A program made the translations under genes and the position numbers. Source: Synchiropus splendidus (lineage: Eukaryota > Chordata > Actinopteri > Syngnathiformes > Callionymidae). From it: a DNA stretch of 64,000 nucleotides. The notes below the pieces were generated by a model. The model was not told where the DNA came from. It ran no database searches and saw only the letters and a program-made list of their open reading frames with translations. Of the stretch, positions 63,590-64,000 are shown piece after piece; positions within the stretch are counted from its first letter, which is position 1, and every line of letters begins with the position of its first letter. The stretch covers positions 30,175,501-30,239,500 of the forward strand of contig NC_071338.1 in the NCBI RefSeq assembly GCF_027744825.2. The letters run 5' to 3'.

Positions 63590-64000
63590 GAGTTTTTCAA
63601 CCAGGGTGCTGCAGCACACTCACACTGCCATGAGAGAGTGTCAGGTGTGACGTGGGAAAATGATCCAGTTTCACCTCATGTGTTAGGTGAAAGAGGTGGG
63701 CGATATGATGACATTAAATCATGACAGTTAGAAGGTGTTGAGGAGCAACCAAGGTGAGGAGATCACATGGATTCGCTGAGATTCTTTCTCTCCACCCTAC
63801 TGTAGAGCTCCAGTGTGTTGATGCATTGATCTGTCCGTCAGTCAAAGCAGCGCTGCTGTGGTGCGTGGTGCTCCTCTGTCCACACACTCACAGCCAAGAA
63901 GCCGCTCACATGCTTCAACAACTTCCTGCTGTTTTTAAACCTGATGCGCCTCTAACTGGACCACACACTTTCACCACAGAACCATGGAGGGAGGGATCCA
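63590..64000. repeat. dispersed repeat, inverted copy of 39040-39410
   Basis: Begins CAGAGTTTTTCAACCAGGGT, a hAT-like end, and continues through TGATCCAGTTTCACCTCATG to CCACAGAACCATGGAGGGAG. It runs off the right edge. Confidence 0.7.

Overview
The window is nuclear DNA from a ray-finned fish, most likely a teleost. Four intron-containing vertebrate genes lie in the order hkdc1-like, hk1, tacr2, tspan15. This matches human 10q22 (HKDC1-HK1-TACR2-TSPAN15, from general knowledge). Many introns are only 70-150 bp, and the dispersed repeats are of fish type: hAT-like and TA-flanked MITEs, non-LTR retrotransposon fragments and (AC)n, (TA)n, (AAT)n and (ATGG)n arrays. No CRISPR array, operon, rRNA or convincing tRNA gene was seen.

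Layout. 1-6577 (+): the 3' three quarters of an hkdc1-like tandem hexokinase, entering from the left edge. 6578-11694: intergenic, with repeats and one unexplained minus-strand ORF. 11695-28901 (+): complete hk1, 21 coding exons that sum to a 918-residue protein. About 1.3-1.7 kb of 3' UTR follows. 32198-43301 (-): complete tacr2, 7 coding exons, 437 residues, convergent with hk1. 43302-49455: the intergenic gap between the divergently transcribed tacr2 and tspan15, with MITEs and small tandem repeats. 49456-61847 (+): the first four coding exons of tspan15; the rest lies past the right edge.

The two hexokinases are neighbouring paralogues, each with two fused hexokinase halves. hk1 keeps its active-site motifs in both halves plus the N-terminal mitochondrial-binding helix. 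The hkdc1-like C-half, normally the catalytic one, has lost the phosphate loop, the sugar-binding serine and an ATP-site threonine. tacr2 is a seven-transmembrane tachykinin receptor. tspan15 is a TspanC8 tetraspanin, a partner of ADAM10. The genes share synteny rather than a pathway, apart from the hexokinase pair.

The most unusual pattern is a cluster of introns absent from the mammalian gene structures as I remember them: three in hk1, two or three in hkdc1 and two in tacr2. All are phase 0, and most sit at AG|GT junctions. The two extra tacr2 introns each carry a copy of the same terminal-inverted-repeat element, in opposite orientation. I found no evidence of a wholly new biological system. 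The degenerate hexokinase and the extra introns are the best leads.
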